A stretch of 54,572 nt of DNA from an uncultured Eubacteriales bacterium (GCA_910585875.1 CAJUIK010000006.1:1-54572), one strand, 5' to 3'; shown: positions 8,308 through 17,654, counted from the stretch's first letter. The notes: generated by a model from the letters alone, not told the origin. Made by a program: numbers and translations.

Positions 8308-9396
8308 GAACAACAAATGGAAGAACAACTCCAATTTCCCCTTGGGATGCCGCACCTCCCACAGGGCGACCACCTTTTGAGCCTCCAGGTCTACCGCGTA
8401 ATACCAGAGAGTCTCCTCTCCCTCGATGCAGCCATAGGCAATACCGTCGATCAAATGCACAGACTCATCCATTTGGTAACCGACCAGCGGTTTCAGCCGC
8501 CTGATATCCGCCATGTTGACCAACGGAATCTCAATATCCTGTTCCGGCGCAGGATTCCAATCCATATCATAGGAGTAAAAAATAATGCGCCCAGAGTTGG
8601 CGTTCACCAGCAAATAGCCGTCCTCAGTGGCCAAAACCCAGCTGACCGGCTTTTCTAAAACTATTGTTTTTTTCTCCTTTGTTTGAAAAGAATAGACCTG
8701 AAGCTCCTCCTGGCGGCTCTCGCCATAGGTCAAAGCTATCAGTCGCTCTGTGCGCGGGTCGAACCAACTCCCTCTTCTTGATATGATCTTTCCAAAATCT
8801 TTCGCTTCGACCGTATAATTTTCCTGAACTCCCGTTGCTATTTCAATCCGAACAATGATAATGACCATGTTATCATCATTCAAAGCTTGATTTGTATGCA
8901 GTTGCAAGTAAATATACTTATCGTCTGCTGTGCAATTTGTTACACTATCAAAAGTCTCCGTTTTAGCAACCTGAAATTCTTTGACAGTTTCGCCGCTGAC
9001 AACGAAAACCTGCCAAAATAACTTCTCTTCATACCAATTATCATAAACATAAATTTCTTTATCTTGATATTGGCGATAATGCATCAGCTGACCAAGAAAT
9101 TCCTCATATCCCCGCTCTTTTAATGTATTCTCTGCATCTTCAGGCTGTGCGCCGCCATATCCCTGAATATATTCCTTGTTCCCTTTCCTCAAATGTCCCC
9201 CCTGTATCTGTCGAAAAGCAGTTTTATGGAGAGGTCCACTAGGAGAAGAATAATAAAATCCTGGTTCATAGGCGGTTTCTCCATTGGAGACCAGGGTTTT
9301 CAAGTGGAAGCTCTTTTGCCAAGCCCACCAGAAGATGCAGAAAACCGCCAAGCTGATTAAAATACAGTTCCAAATAATCCGCGTTCTTCTTAACAC
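8266..9396 (-). CDS. Membrane-anchored protein of unknown function, paralogue A
   Basis: A 376-residue protein not recognised as a named family. It starts with Arg residues and one hydrophobic segment (about residues 9-26), so it is probably anchored with the bulk outside. The rest is rich in aromatic residues and beta-strand-like stretches (for example RIEIATGVQENYTV, EDGYLLVNANSGR, YAVDLEAQKVVALWE), suggestive of a beta-propeller. The start is GTG at 9396, five bases after AGGGGGAA. It is a clear paralogue of the gene at 9569-10669: the segments SFHLKTLVSNGETAYEPGF and LFHKETGCEPYPTLF recur almost unchanged. Bases 8800-9400 are noticeably more AT-rich than the neighbours. Confidence 0.75.
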   Translation of the reverse strand: MLRRTRIIWNCILISLAVFCIFWWAWQKSFHLKTLVSNGETAYEPGFYYSSPSGPLHKTAFRQIQGGHLRKGNKEYIQGYGGAQPEDAENTLKERGYEEFLGQLMHYRQYQDKEIYVYDNWYEEKLFWQVFVVSGETVKEFQVAKTETFDSVTNCTADDKYIYLQLHTNQALNDDNMVIIIVRIEIATGVQENYTVEAKDFGKIISRRGSWFDPRTERLIALTYGESRQEELQVYSFQTKEKKTIVLEKPVSWVLATEDGYLLVNANSGRIIFYSYDMDWNPAPEQDIEIPLVNMADIRRLKPLVGYQMDESVHLIDGIAYGCIEGEETLWYYAVDLEAQKVVALWEVRHPKGKLELFFHLLFHKETGCEPYPTLF

Positions 9397-9568
9397 TTGT
9401 GTTCCCCCTTATCATCATCAAAGCAGAGGGCAATTTTGCCCTTTGCTTTTGACGACATTATTATTTTATCACAACTAAATGTTTTCATTTTTACTCTTTC
9501 ATAACCAAAGCGATACCTCCCGATTCAGTTCAGCAGCCGGTCCCGTTATTCGCCGGGGCGCCGCCGGC

Positions 9569-10669
9569 CTAAAAGAGGGTGGGGTAGGGCTCGCAGCCGG
9601 TTTCTTTGTGGAAGAGAAAATAATCTCGCAGCTCCATTTTTCCCTTGGGATGGCGAATTTCCCATAGGGTCGTCAACTGTTTTGTTTCCAGGTTTATCGC
9701 ATAATACCACAGCGCTTCTTCCCCTTGGATGCAGCCATAGATAATATCGTCCGCCAGATACATTGTTGGCTCTTGGTAAAAGTCGGAATAAGGCTTGAGC
9801 CAAGCTCCGCTTACATAGTCTCTGAATGAAACCTGAACCTCTTTTTCCGGCTGTGGAATCCAATTCAAGTCATAAAAACGAAGCGCCACGACTCCAGTCT
9901 TCACTCTGGCCGCCAAATACCCGTCCTCTGTCATGAGAAGCCAATTTGCAGACTGATTCAGCACCATGGTTTTCTGTTCCCCAGTTTGAAAGGAATAGAG
10001 CCGAACTTCATCTGTAGAGCCCTCTTTGTCAAAAAACAACAGCTGTTCCGTCCGAGGGTTGAACCAATGCTTGTTATGGATATTCCAATCCAGCTTTTTG
10101 AGGCTGACTGAATATTCTTTTTGAGCGCCTGTCTCTACCTCAATTCGCGTGATAACCAGCTCGTTTCGGCCGGTGTATTGGTGCAAATAGATATGGTTTT
10201 CATCGGCAACGCAGCGGACGACGCTGTCAAAAGCGCCTCTGGCCACAGGAAACTGCCGCACATCCTGGCCCTTGGCGATTGCCACATTCCAATAATAGCC
10301 CTCTCCATGCCATCGGTCGTAGACATAAACCTTCCCAATGGGATAGCGATGATAATACATCAGCTGTCTTCCAACCTCGTCATATCCCAATTGGGCCAGC
10401 TCTTGTTCCGCCGCCTTTGGATAAGCGCCCCGATATCCCTCTACATATTCTTCTCCCGCTACTAATTTCCCATTTTTGATTTGACGAAAAGCGTTTTTCT
10501 TTGAGATTTTTTCATGATCTGAATAGAAAAACCCGGGTTCATAGGCAGTTTCTCCGTTGGAAACCAGGGATTTCAGATGGAAACTTTTCTGCCCAAATAA
10601 CCAAGAAAGGCTGACGACGGCCAAACAAACGAAAACGCAGTTCCAAATGACGCGGGTTCTTTTCAGCAT
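9569..10669 (-). CDS. Membrane-anchored protein of unknown function, paralogue B
   Basis: A 366-residue paralogue of the 8266-9396 protein: one N-terminal membrane segment after LKRTR, then the conserved SFHLKSLVSNGETAYEPGF, a Tyr/Trp-rich beta-strand body and the C-terminal LFHKETGCEPYPTLF. I use ATG at 10669 (GGGGG about eight bases upstream) rather than the adjoining in-frame TTG. The two genes lie head to tail on the minus strand, 172 bases apart, with no recognisable gene between. No enzymatic motif is visible. A sensor or envelope protein with a propeller-like external part is possible but not shown. Confidence 0.75.
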   Translation of the reverse strand: MLKRTRVIWNCVFVCLAVVSLSWLFGQKSFHLKSLVSNGETAYEPGFFYSDHEKISKKNAFRQIKNGKLVAGEEYVEGYRGAYPKAAEQELAQLGYDEVGRQLMYYHRYPIGKVYVYDRWHGEGYYWNVAIAKGQDVRQFPVARGAFDSVVRCVADENHIYLHQYTGRNELVITRIEVETGAQKEYSVSLKKLDWNIHNKHWFNPRTEQLLFFDKEGSTDEVRLYSFQTGEQKTMVLNQSANWLLMTEDGYLAARVKTGVVALRFYDLNWIPQPEKEVQVSFRDYVSGAWLKPYSDFYQEPTMYLADDIIYGCIQGEEALWYYAINLETKQLTTLWEIRHPKGKMELRDYFLFHKETGCEPYPTLF

Positions 10670-10829
10670 CAAACCATCCCCCTTGGGCTGAAAATTTCTT
10701 CCTTTCCCAAAGGATAACAGATCTTGGCTGTTTTGTCAATTCTTCTGGGAAAACCTCAAAAAGGCCCTTGCGCCCGCCGTCGCCGCCATAGTAAAATAGG
10801 TAAAATTCTTCTGACAGGAGTCTATTCCC

Positions 10830-11360
10830 ATGAGATTAGAACCCATTATCGATTGCGCCCACGAGTTGTTCCCAAAAGCAATGGAATTATATCGCCTCAG
10901 CTTCCCTCTTCACGAACAGCGGGAAGCCTTTTCTCAAAAGAATATTTTGTCAGACCCCGATTACCGCTTCTGCTTGATTCATCATGCGGATATCTTTGCG
11001 GGGCTGCTGCTCTGCTGGGAGACGGATTCTTTTATCTATGTGGAACATTTCTGCATTTTCCCAGAGCTTCGCAACCGGCAATATGGGCAAAAGACCTTGG
11101 AGAGCCTTAGCCGCCGGGGAAAAACCGTCATTTTGGAAATCGATCCGCCGACCGATATTCTCTCCCAGCGCAGAAAGGGGTTTTATCAGCGGTGCGGATT
11201 TGTGGAAAACCCCTATCCCCATGTTCACCCGCCCTATCGCCCTCAAGCCAAAGGCCACCCTCTGATTGTGATGTCCTCCCCCGCCCAACTGACAGAAGAG
11301 GGATACCGCCGATTCAATCAGTATTTAGAGAGCCGCGTCATGGCGGACGCCCTCCTCTAA
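10830..11360 (+). CDS. GNAT-family N-acetyltransferase
   Basis: A 176-residue protein with the GNAT layout: an N-terminal strand-helix (RLEPIIDCAHELFPKAMELY), a central strand FIYVEHFCIFPELRNRQYG, where the RNRQYG loop occupies the acetyl-CoA pyrophosphate-binding position (Q/RxxGxG/A), and a C-terminal RRKGFYQRCGFVENPY typical of the last GNAT helix and strand. It transfers an acetyl group from acetyl-CoA to an unknown acceptor. The start follows ACAGGAG. It converges with tadA, whose stop lies seven bases beyond. Confidence 0.75.
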   Translation: MRLEPIIDCAHELFPKAMELYRLSFPLHEQREAFSQKNILSDPDYRFCLIHHADIFAGLLLCWETDSFIYVEHFCIFPELRNRQYGQKTLESLSRRGKTVILEIDPPTDILSQRRKGFYQRCGFVENPYPHVHPPYRPQAKGHPLIVMSSPAQLTEEGYRRFNQYLESRVMADALL

Positions 11361-11367
11361 AAGGGGC

Positions 11368-11820
11368 CTATTTTTCCCGCCTTCCCTGAAAAAACGCCCG
11401 CAGAACCTCAGCGCATTCCTGCTCCATCACCCCGGCGGCGACGGCGGGGCGGTGGTTGAAATTTTCCCAGAATAAATCCAGAACCCCCCCCATGGCGCCC
11501 CCCTTTGGATCCCGGGCGCCGAAGGCCACCCGAGGAATCCGGGCCTGCAAAATAGCGCCGGCGCACATGGGGCAGGGCTCCAAGGTGACATAGAGGGCGC
11601 AGTCCTCCAGCCGCCAGCGGCCCAGGGCCTGGCAGGCTTGTCCAATGGCTTCAATCTCCGCGTGGAGCAACGCGCTTTGCTTTTCTTCCCGCCGGTTGCG
11701 TCCTCGACCTACGATCCGGCCGTTTTGCACAACGACGCACCCTACCGGCACGTCGCCGGTCCCCAAGGCCTGCCGGGCCAGCTCCAGCGCTTGGGCCATA
11801 TATCTCTCTTCCTCCGTCAT
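11368..11820 (-). CDS. tadA: tRNA-specific adenosine deaminase TadA
   Basis: A 150-residue zinc deaminase converting the wobble adenosine of tRNA-Arg(ACG) to inosine. The zinc and proton-transfer motif LLHAEIEAI and the cysteine pair in EPCPMCAGAI are intact, and GDVPVGCVVV and GARDPKGGAMG match the family. Length is as expected. The ATG at 11820 follows GGGAGG. It is transcribed away from the YbaK-like gene, sharing an 84-base intergenic region with a plus-strand promoter in it. Housekeeping role; high confidence. Confidence 0.93.
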   Translation of the reverse strand: MTEEERYMAQALELARQALGTGDVPVGCVVVQNGRIVGRGRNRREEKQSALLHAEIEAIGQACQALGRWRLEDCALYVTLEPCPMCAGAILQARIPRVAFGARDPKGGAMGGVLDLFWENFNHRPAVAAGVMEQECAEVLRAFFQGRREK

Positions 11821-11838
11821 TCAAAACCAACCTCCCTT

Positions 11839-11867
11839 TTGACAGCCGCGTTGATTTGCATTATACT
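11839..11867 (+). promoter_or_regulatory. Strong promoter for the YbaK-like gene
   Basis: TTGACA (11839-11844) and TATACT (11862-11867) have a 17-base spacer and precede the start at 11905 by 37 bases. Confidence 0.8.
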
Positions 11868-11904
11868 GCAAGAGAATCAACTTGGAAAGGGCGGAAGCGC
11901 TTTT

Positions 11905-12411
11905 ATGGACGAAAAACAAGGAATATTGGACGAGCTGGCCCGGCGAGGGGTCCCCTTTGAATATTACGAGCATCAGCCTCTGGAAAATGTGCTGGATCGG
12001 GTGGAAAACAATTTATGTTTTGACGCCGAAATTTGTAAAAACCTATTTGTGACCACCCGCAAGCGGGATCGGGTATTTCTGGTGATGCTGCAAGCCCGCA
12101 AACGGGCGGACCTGCATTGGCTGGCCCAGGCCATGGGAACGACCCACCTGGGCTTCGCGCCGCCGGAGCTGCTGGAAAATCTGCTGGGACAAAAGCCCGG
12201 GGCCGTCGGGCCCCTGGGCGTGCTCCACGATAAAAAGGCCGCGGTGGAGGCTGTGTTGGACCAGGACCTGCGGGGCCTGCCCCGAGTGGCCATGCACCCC
12301 AGCGTCAACGACGCCACCGTCGTGCTGGCCTTCGACGACTTGGAACGCATCATCCGCCAAAACGGCAACAAAATCTATTTTCTGCCCTTCCAGGGCGGAG
12401 GGCAATCCTGA
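11905..12411 (+). CDS. YbaK/ProX-type aminoacyl-tRNA editing protein
   Basis: A 168-residue single-domain protein of the YbaK/EbsC/ProXp group, which hydrolyses mischarged aminoacyl-tRNAs such as Ala- or Cys-tRNA-Pro in trans. Family marks are the central FVTTRKRDRVFLVML, the GPLGVLHD loop, and near the C-terminus MHPSVNDATVVLAFDDLERI followed by NG. It resembles ProXp-ala/PrdX more than bacterial Cys-tRNA-Pro deacylase in its ENVLDRVENN segment, but I cannot fix the specificity. The start at 11905 is placed by the upstream promoter; the longer frame beginning at 11638 lies across tadA on the other strand and is rejected. Confidence 0.8.
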   Translation: MDEKQGILDELARRGVPFEYYEHQPLENVLDRVENNLCFDAEICKNLFVTTRKRDRVFLVMLQARKRADLHWLAQAMGTTHLGFAPPELLENLLGQKPGAVGPLGVLHDKKAAVEAVLDQDLRGLPRVAMHPSVNDATVVLAFDDLERIIRQNGNKIYFLPFQGGGQS

Positions 12412-12466
12412 TTCCCCACGGTGAAAAATTTGCAAAATATTCGTAGAATCCGGCCCCATGATCGAT

Positions 12467-12472
12467 TATAAT
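12467..12472 (+). promoter_or_regulatory. -10 element of the LTA-synthase-like gene
   Basis: A perfect TATAAT lies 81 bases before the chosen start; the -35 region (GTAGAA, 18-base spacer) is poor. Its position rules out the earlier in-frame ATG at 12458 as a start on this transcript. Confidence 0.45.
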
Positions 12473-12553
12473 CAATGTGATTGCAGGGATCTATCGGATG
12501 GTTTTTCGCGCGGCGCCCTGCGCCGACAACCGCTGAAAGGGGAACAAACCGCA

Positions 12554-14584
12554 ATGGCGTCCTTGATTCAACTGAAAAAGCCGCAGCGTCGCCGGGAAGG
12601 CTCCGGCTCTCAAACATCCAAGACAGGGCGGAGTTTTACCAGCGTTGTTCTGACGCTGCCGCTGACGGCTTTGGGGCTAAACCTTTTGATCGAGCTGTTC
12701 AACCACAAGGGCCTGGCTGGGCTGGGGCGCTTTTTGGCCGACAGCCCTGGAGCCTTTTTCGTCAACTTCTTGATTATTTTGCTCACGCTGACCCCCTGCC
12801 TGGTGTTCCGGCGGCGGGTCTTCTGCTTGACGCTGCTGAGCCTGGTCTGGGCGGCGGGCGGCATAGCCAACGGCATTATCATCCAAAACCGCATGACTCC
12901 TTTTACCACGGCGGATCTGGCGGTTTTCTCCACGGGCTTTGAAATCCTGCCCACTTATTTCACAAAACCCCAGATGGTTCTGCTGGCCGCCGTCTGTCTG
13001 CTGATTCTGGGTGGATTAACGGTTTTGTTCCTGAAATCCCCCAGAGCAGCCGCCGGCTTAGGGCGGCGGCTGCTCTCCGGCCTGCTGGCGGCCGCGCTGG
13101 CCGGAGCGTTTTTGGCAGGTTCTATCAAATTTGCTTTGGCCAAAGGGATCCTTTCCCCTATCTTCAGCAACCTGGCCTATGCTTACGAGGACTATGGCTT
13201 CGCCTATTGTTTTGCCAACACCTGGCTGAACACCGGCATCCGAACGCCTAAAAACTATTCCGCGGCGGATATGAACCGCATCCAGTCCATGATCGACCAA
13301 AATTCCGCCGCTCTCCCCCAGGGCCAAAGCAGAGAAGACGTCAATATTATCTATGTGCAGCTGGAATCCTTTTTTGACCCTCAACAGATCAAAGGATTGG
13401 AATTCAACCAGGACCCGCTGCCTATCTGGCATGAACTGCAAAAGAACTTCACCACCGGCTATTTGACCACGCCTGTAGTGGGCGCGGGCACGGCCAACAC
13501 AGAGATGGAAGTCCTCACCGGTATGCGGGCCTGGTTTTTCGGCCCGGGCGAATACCCCTACAAAACAGTATTGAAAAGCCGCACTGCCGAAAGCGCCGCC
13601 TATATTCTGAAAGATTTGGGTTACGGCGCCCACGCCATCCACAACCATCGGGGCGCTTTTTATGGCCGGAACCAGGTCTATAAAAACCTGGGCTTCGACA
13701 CCTTCACTTCGTTGGAATATATCTCAAATTTCACCGAAACCCCCAAAGGCTGGTGCAAAGACGACGTGTTGACCGATGAAATTCAAGCCGCCCTAGACTC
13801 CACCGATACCCCGGATTTTGTCTTCGCCGTCTCCGTTCAGGGCCATGGCAAATACCCCGGCGATCCGGTGCTGGAAAACCCCGAAATCCAAACAACCGCC
13901 GTTCCAGATGAAGATCAGCGGTATTCTATAGAATACTATGCCAATCAAATCCACGAGATGGACGTTTTTATCGGCGATCTGATTCAGATGTTGGAGCGGC
14001 GGGGCGAGCCTGCGGTGTTGGTCCTTTACGGCGACCACTTGCCCGCTTTGCAAATGGACGAAGACAACCTGGAAAGCCACAGCCTCTATAAAACAGAGTA
14101 CCTGATCTGGGACAACCTGGGCTTGGAGAAACAGGATAAAGCCATCAAGTCTTACCAGCTGACGGCCCGGGTTTTGGATTTGCTGGGCATTCACGAAGGG
14201 GTTTTCCCCCGGTTCCACCAATCCTGTCAAGAGGAATCCACCTATCTCAAAGACCTGCGCAAGCTGCAATACGACCAACTTTATGGCAAAAACTATCTCT
14301 CCGACGGCCGACCGGCCTATCAGCCCACAGACCTGCAAATGGGAGTGCGGCCTATTGTGGTGGAGGATTACATCCAGCTGCTGGACTCCTGGTATATTGT
14401 AGGCGAAAATTTCACCTTCTACAGCAAGGCCACGGTAAACGGCGAGATTTTGGAAACCGAATTTCTCAACGGCAATCTGCTGCGGGTATTGGACGACGAG
14501 ATGATTCAAGAGGTTTCTTCCCCCGACGACATCAAAATCAGCCAAGTAGAGGCCTACCGCGAAGTCCTCAGCGTCACCGAATAA
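12554..14584 (+). CDS. LTA-synthase-like sulfatase-fold membrane protein
   Basis: A 676-residue membrane enzyme with about five N-terminal transmembrane segments (roughly residues 25-200) and an external alkaline-phosphatase/sulfatase-fold domain. Active-site features are NIIYVQLESFFD, the nucleophile Thr313 in GAGTANTEMEV, the aspartate/histidine pair in VLYGDHLPAL, and SVQGHGKYPG. The LtaS family transfers glycerol phosphate from phosphatidylglycerol to lipoteichoic acid; related proteins modify other wall polymers, so polymer synthesis is the likely but unproven role. The start is ATG 12554, with AAGGGGAA upstream. It is monocistronic and ends at a shared terminator. Confidence 0.83.
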   Translation: MASLIQLKKPQRRREGSGSQTSKTGRSFTSVVLTLPLTALGLNLLIELFNHKGLAGLGRFLADSPGAFFVNFLIILLTLTPCLVFRRRVFCLTLLSLVWAAGGIANGIIIQNRMTPFTTADLAVFSTGFEILPTYFTKPQMVLLAAVCLLILGGLTVLFLKSPRAAAGLGRRLLSGLLAAALAGAFLAGSIKFALAKGILSPIFSNLAYAYEDYGFAYCFANTWLNTGIRTPKNYSAADMNRIQSMIDQNSAALPQGQSREDVNIIYVQLESFFDPQQIKGLEFNQDPLPIWHELQKNFTTGYLTTPVVGAGTANTEMEVLTGMRAWFFGPGEYPYKTVLKSRTAESAAYILKDLGYGAHAIHNHRGAFYGRNQVYKNLGFDTFTSLEYISNFTETPKGWCKDDVLTDEIQAALDSTDTPDFVFAVSVQGHGKYPGDPVLENPEIQTTAVPDEDQRYSIEYYANQIHEMDVFIGDLIQMLERRGEPAVLVLYGDHLPALQMDEDNLESHSLYKTEYLIWDNLGLEKQDKAIKSYQLTARVLDLLGIHEGVFPRFHQSCQEESTYLKDLRKLQYDQLYGKNYLSDGRPAYQPTDLQMGVRPIVVEDYIQLLDSWYIVGENFTFYSKATVNGEILETEFLNGNLLRVLDDEMIQEVSSPDDIKISQVEAYREVLSVTE

Positions 14585-14681
14585 ACGCCGGGGAGCCCCG
14601 GCGGGCAGGCTCCGTATTGGCTTGGCGGGATTTGGCGCCTTTGCGTCCGAGGGCGGAGCATCTTCTGGGCGGATTCTGCGC

Positions 14682-14715
14682 AAAAAGGAGTTGGCCGAAA
14701 GGCCAACTCCTTTTT
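14682..14715. terminator. Bidirectional intrinsic terminator
   Basis: AAAAAGGAGTTGGCC and GGCCAACTCCTTTTT form a perfect 15-bp stem with a GAAA tetraloop, between two convergent genes ending at 14584 and 14729. Confidence 0.92.
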
Positions 14716-14728
14716 ATCATGCGTTTAT

Positions 14729-16114
14729 TTATTTCTGAGGCTGGGGAATGGGAACTTCCTTGGGGATGGGGCACTTGTATTCTTTTCCCTTCATGCTCTC
14801 GGCAAATTCGGCTTTGGCCGCTTCCACCAGCTTGGGATCGTCCACCATCTTCATGGCGGTGGCGGCCAGCACCTTGGCGCCGTAGATCATGCCCTTTTCG
14901 CCGATGGACATACCGGCGCAGGCGGTAATCTGCCAGCTGTGGCCCGGCGCGGCCTTGTTGCAAGTGGCGGTCGTCATCATCATGCAGGGCACGATGTGCT
15001 GCACGTCGCCCACGTCTGTGGAGCCGCCGCCGCTGCGATAAGAGATTTGGGCCTCGCCCGTATAAATCGGGGCGCCTTCCAGCAGGCCGGCGGCCTTCAT
15101 GGCTTCATATTGGGGGCTCTGTTCGTTCAGTTTCTGTGCAAAATCCAGTTCCTTCTGGGTCCACTGGGGCCCGGGCAGGTTCTTAACGATATCGCAGGCC
15201 ACGTCTGTCATGACCTTGTTGTTCAAGGTGTTATAGCAGCCGCCCAGGAATTCGATTTCCAGCTTGGTTTCCGTCATATGGGCGGCGCCTTCGGCCACCT
15301 TCACCAGACGGTTATAGGTGTCCTCAATGGCTTCCCGGCTCGTGGCCCGGACATAATACCAGACGCTGGCCTTATCGGGCACGATGTTGGGGGCCGTGCC
15401 GCCCTCTTTGATGACATAGTGGATGCGGACGTCGCTAGTGACGTGCTCCCGCAGATAGTTGGCGCCGACGTTCATCAGCTCCACTGCGTCCAGAGCGGAA
15501 CGGCCGTTGTGGGGGTCGCCGCCGGCGTGAGCCGTGACGCCGTGGAAATGAAAAATCGCGCTGTTCAGGCCGTTGGCTGTGCCGCAGTTCATGCCTGTGA
15601 CAGAACCGCCGTGCCAGGAAAGGGCCAGATCCAGGTCGGTGAAAGCGCCGTTGCGGGCCATAAAGGTTTTGCCGGTCAGAGCTTCTTCTGCCGGGCAGCC
15701 ATAATAGACCACAGTGCCTTCCTTGCCGCTGGCTTCCAGCTCGGCCTTCATGCCCAGCGCGCCGCCCAAGCAGGCCACGCCAAGCAGATTATGGCCGCAG
15801 CCCTGGCCAGGAGCGCCGGCTTCCACCGGGTCCTTGGTAGCGCAGACCTTCTGGCTCATGCCGGGCAAAGCGTCGTATTCGCCCAGGAAGCCGATGATGG
15901 GATGGCCTTTGCCCCAAGTGGCCTTGATGGCTGTGGGCAGATCGGCGTATCCCACTTCTACTTCAAAACCAGCGTTGCGCAGCGCTTCAGCGATCCATTC
16001 GCAGGCCTTTACTTCGTTGTAGGCGGTTTCAGGATGCTCCCAGATTTTTTTGGCCAGGCCCACCAGCATCTCTTCGTTCTGCTCAACCGCTTTGATGGCG
16101 ACAGTCTCAAGCAT
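14729..16114 (-). CDS. AbgB-like M20 amidohydrolase (aminobenzoyl-glutamate utilisation type)
   Basis: A 461-residue M20 peptidase closest in pattern to AbgB, which with AbgA cleaves p-aminobenzoyl-glutamate. Motifs seen: KKIWEHPETAYNE, FLGEYDALPGMSQ, GCGHNLLGVACLGGA, GCPAEEALTGK, STDVGDVQHIVP and APGHSWQITACAG. The start is ATG 16114, behind AAGGAGA; 13 extra codons upstream lack a ribosome site. It is the last gene of an operon with two membrane proteins, which suggests that those proteins import or pass on its substrate. No AbgA partner is visible. The exact substrate is unknown; folate fragments or other acyl-glutamates and dipeptides are candidates. Confidence 0.82.
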   Translation of the reverse strand: MLETVAIKAVEQNEEMLVGLAKKIWEHPETAYNEVKACEWIAEALRNAGFEVEVGYADLPTAIKATWGKGHPIIGFLGEYDALPGMSQKVCATKDPVEAGAPGQGCGHNLLGVACLGGALGMKAELEASGKEGTVVYYGCPAEEALTGKTFMARNGAFTDLDLALSWHGGSVTGMNCGTANGLNSAIFHFHGVTAHAGGDPHNGRSALDAVELMNVGANYLREHVTSDVRIHYVIKEGGTAPNIVPDKASVWYYVRATSREAIEDTYNRLVKVAEGAAHMTETKLEIEFLGGCYNTLNNKVMTDVACDIVKNLPGPQWTQKELDFAQKLNEQSPQYEAMKAAGLLEGAPIYTGEAQISYRSGGGSTDVGDVQHIVPCMMMTTATCNKAAPGHSWQITACAGMSIGEKGMIYGAKVLAATAMKMVDDPKLVEAAKAEFAESMKGKEYKCPIPKEVPIPQPQK

Positions 16115-16208
16115 AGTTCTTTCTCCTTTTCTGTTCGTGCCGACGCGCCCCATTCGGGGCGCGCCGACGGGTCGGATCTATCTTTGCTATGTCTTGCGAA
16201 AACCAAAC

Positions 16209-16898
16209 TTATTTCTTTTCAGATTTTTTAGCCATGGCGATACCTGTTCCCATTGTGCCAAATACGCAAGTCAACACAACCGCCGGAGTAGCCAGCTTGC
16301 CTAGGAAGGCCAGCATACCGCTATTCAACAGGACGACCATGACGCAACCTAGGGGGATGCCAACCAAAGCCAATTTGGGGTTCTTCGTCACGTTATTGGC
16401 CAACAATGCGGCGAACAAAGCGGGCAACAGCAGGTTCAACGCCGCAGTAACTGCGGGAGGCAGTTTAGCCAGAATGTAAGCGCCGCCCATAACGCCGATA
16501 GTCAGAATGACGATATTGACAAAAGTGGAAACAGCGATACCGATGGTGGCCACGATTGTGCCCTCGTCGCTGCCTTCCTGCACGCCGGCGGCCTCTTGAG
16601 CAACGGCGGAGGCGGGTACGCGCAGATTAGAAATATTGCCGGAGAGGAACGCCATGTAGGAGCCAGGGATGCCCAGCACGGCGAAATAAGAGATGGGTTC
16701 ATAGAACCAAGCGGACATCGTAGTCGGCAGCTGGATCGCCAACGCCGCGGCAAAGGCGCTCCAAGGCGGGAAATAACCCATAATAGCCAACGCGATACAG
16801 GGGCCAAAGCAAAGCAGCACACCCAGCAGATTCAAGCCGCGTCCCCATTTTACGATCCAAGGGATAAAACTATTTCTAAAGATTCCTTTTTCTTCCAT
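16209..16898 (-). CDS. Multispan membrane protein, putative transporter component
   Basis: A 229-residue integral membrane protein with six or so hydrophobic segments and a polar loop around residues 95-115 (SAVAQEAAGVQEGSDEG). The C-terminus is short and basic (KKSEKK). AAGGAG precedes the ATG. It lies between the DUF5058 gene (30 bases upstream) and the AbgB-like hydrolase (94 bases downstream) in one operon. From memory, homologues in this context are sometimes labelled small-conductance mechanosensitive channel; I see no MscS motif supporting that label. A two-part carrier feeding the hydrolase is the simplest reading of context. Confidence 0.6.
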   Translation of the reverse strand: MEEKGIFRNSFIPWIVKWGRGLNLLGVLLCFGPCIALAIMGYFPPWSAFAAALAIQLPTTMSAWFYEPISYFAVLGIPGSYMAFLSGNISNLRVPASAVAQEAAGVQEGSDEGTIVATIGIAVSTFVNIVILTIGVMGGAYILAKLPPAVTAALNLLLPALFAALLANNVTKNPKLALVGIPLGCVMVVLLNSGMLAFLGKLATPAVVLTCVFGTMGTGIAMAKKSEKK

Positions 16899-16928
16899 AA
16901 TTATTCTCCTTTTCCGTAGAGGGCCTAT

Positions 16929-17654
16929 CTACATAAAGCACGTGCCCACCAGCATACCGACAATCATCGCAATGGTCATACCGAACTGAGCGACCCATTT
17001 GGCCTTGGTCTTGTGGCCATAAACGTTCAAGGCGCACATGACGATAAAACCAGTAATGATGGCCCACAGCTGGGCGGAACCGAAGTCGATTTTGTTGACG
17101 CCGGGGAGAATACGGGTAAAGCACTGATAGGAGAAGGCGCCTAGGCCGCCGCCTACCGCGATAGCGCCCAGAGCGGCTTGGCTGTCGCCGGCTACCTTAT
17201 CTCTCAGAACGCCCATTTTGTCTGTAAACAGAGCGGAAATGATGATCCAGCCCAAGCAGCACACGCACATGATCCACACGGCGTTTGCAAAGGCTTCCAT
17301 CGTCATATTGTTGGTGCCCAAGGTGGAGCCGGCGGCTGTGGCCGCTCTGTCGGCGGCAGGCAACTCATACATGACCGAACCGATATAGGCCAGACGCATC
17401 CAGGCCACCGGGCCGCCTACCGAAGCCAGCAGGCTGACTGCGCCGATTACGATAACCAGCGAGGGCCCCAAAGAGGCGATGGCCGCCGAACGGGCGCCTT
17501 CCACCATCTGATGCTTGGTGACGCCGATCTTGGGGCCGGTGACCCAAGCCCGCTTGGCGAACATAAACGCCTGAACAATAACCAGCACGACGGCCGGAAT
17601 ACACGCGATCCATAGCAGAGGGCTATTTGCCGTTTTTAAATACTCAAGTTCCAT
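16929..17654 (-). CDS. DUF5058-family membrane protein, putative transporter component
   Basis: A 241-residue protein with about six transmembrane segments that I recognise as DUF5058. It starts MELEYLKTANSPLLWIACIP at 17654, with AGGAGGAAA upstream; the 24 residues that could precede this start lie in the leader and are rejected. A conserved-looking polar loop (KIGVTKHQMVEGARSAAIAS) follows the second segment. It is the first gene of the three-gene operon with the membrane protein at 16209 and the AbgB-like hydrolase. DUF5058 has no assigned function that I know of. Pairing with a second small membrane protein and an amidohydrolase suggests substrate import. Confidence 0.7.
   Translation of the reverse strand: MELEYLKTANSPLLWIACIPAVVLVIVQAFMFAKRAWVTGPKIGVTKHQMVEGARSAAIASLGPSLVIVIGAVSLLASVGGPVAWMRLAYIGSVMYELPAADRAATAAGSTLGTNNMTMEAFANAVWIMCVCCLGWIIISALFTDKMGVLRDKVAGDSQAALGAIAVGGGLGAFSYQCFTRILPGVNKIDFGSAQLWAIITGFIVMCALNVYGHKTKAKWVAQFGMTIAMIVGMLVGTCFM

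Noticed and set aside
12458..12553. Earlier start for the LTA-synthase-like protein
   Set aside because: The ATG at 12458 lies upstream of the -10 element and has no ribosome site; 12554 has AAGGGGAA at good distance.
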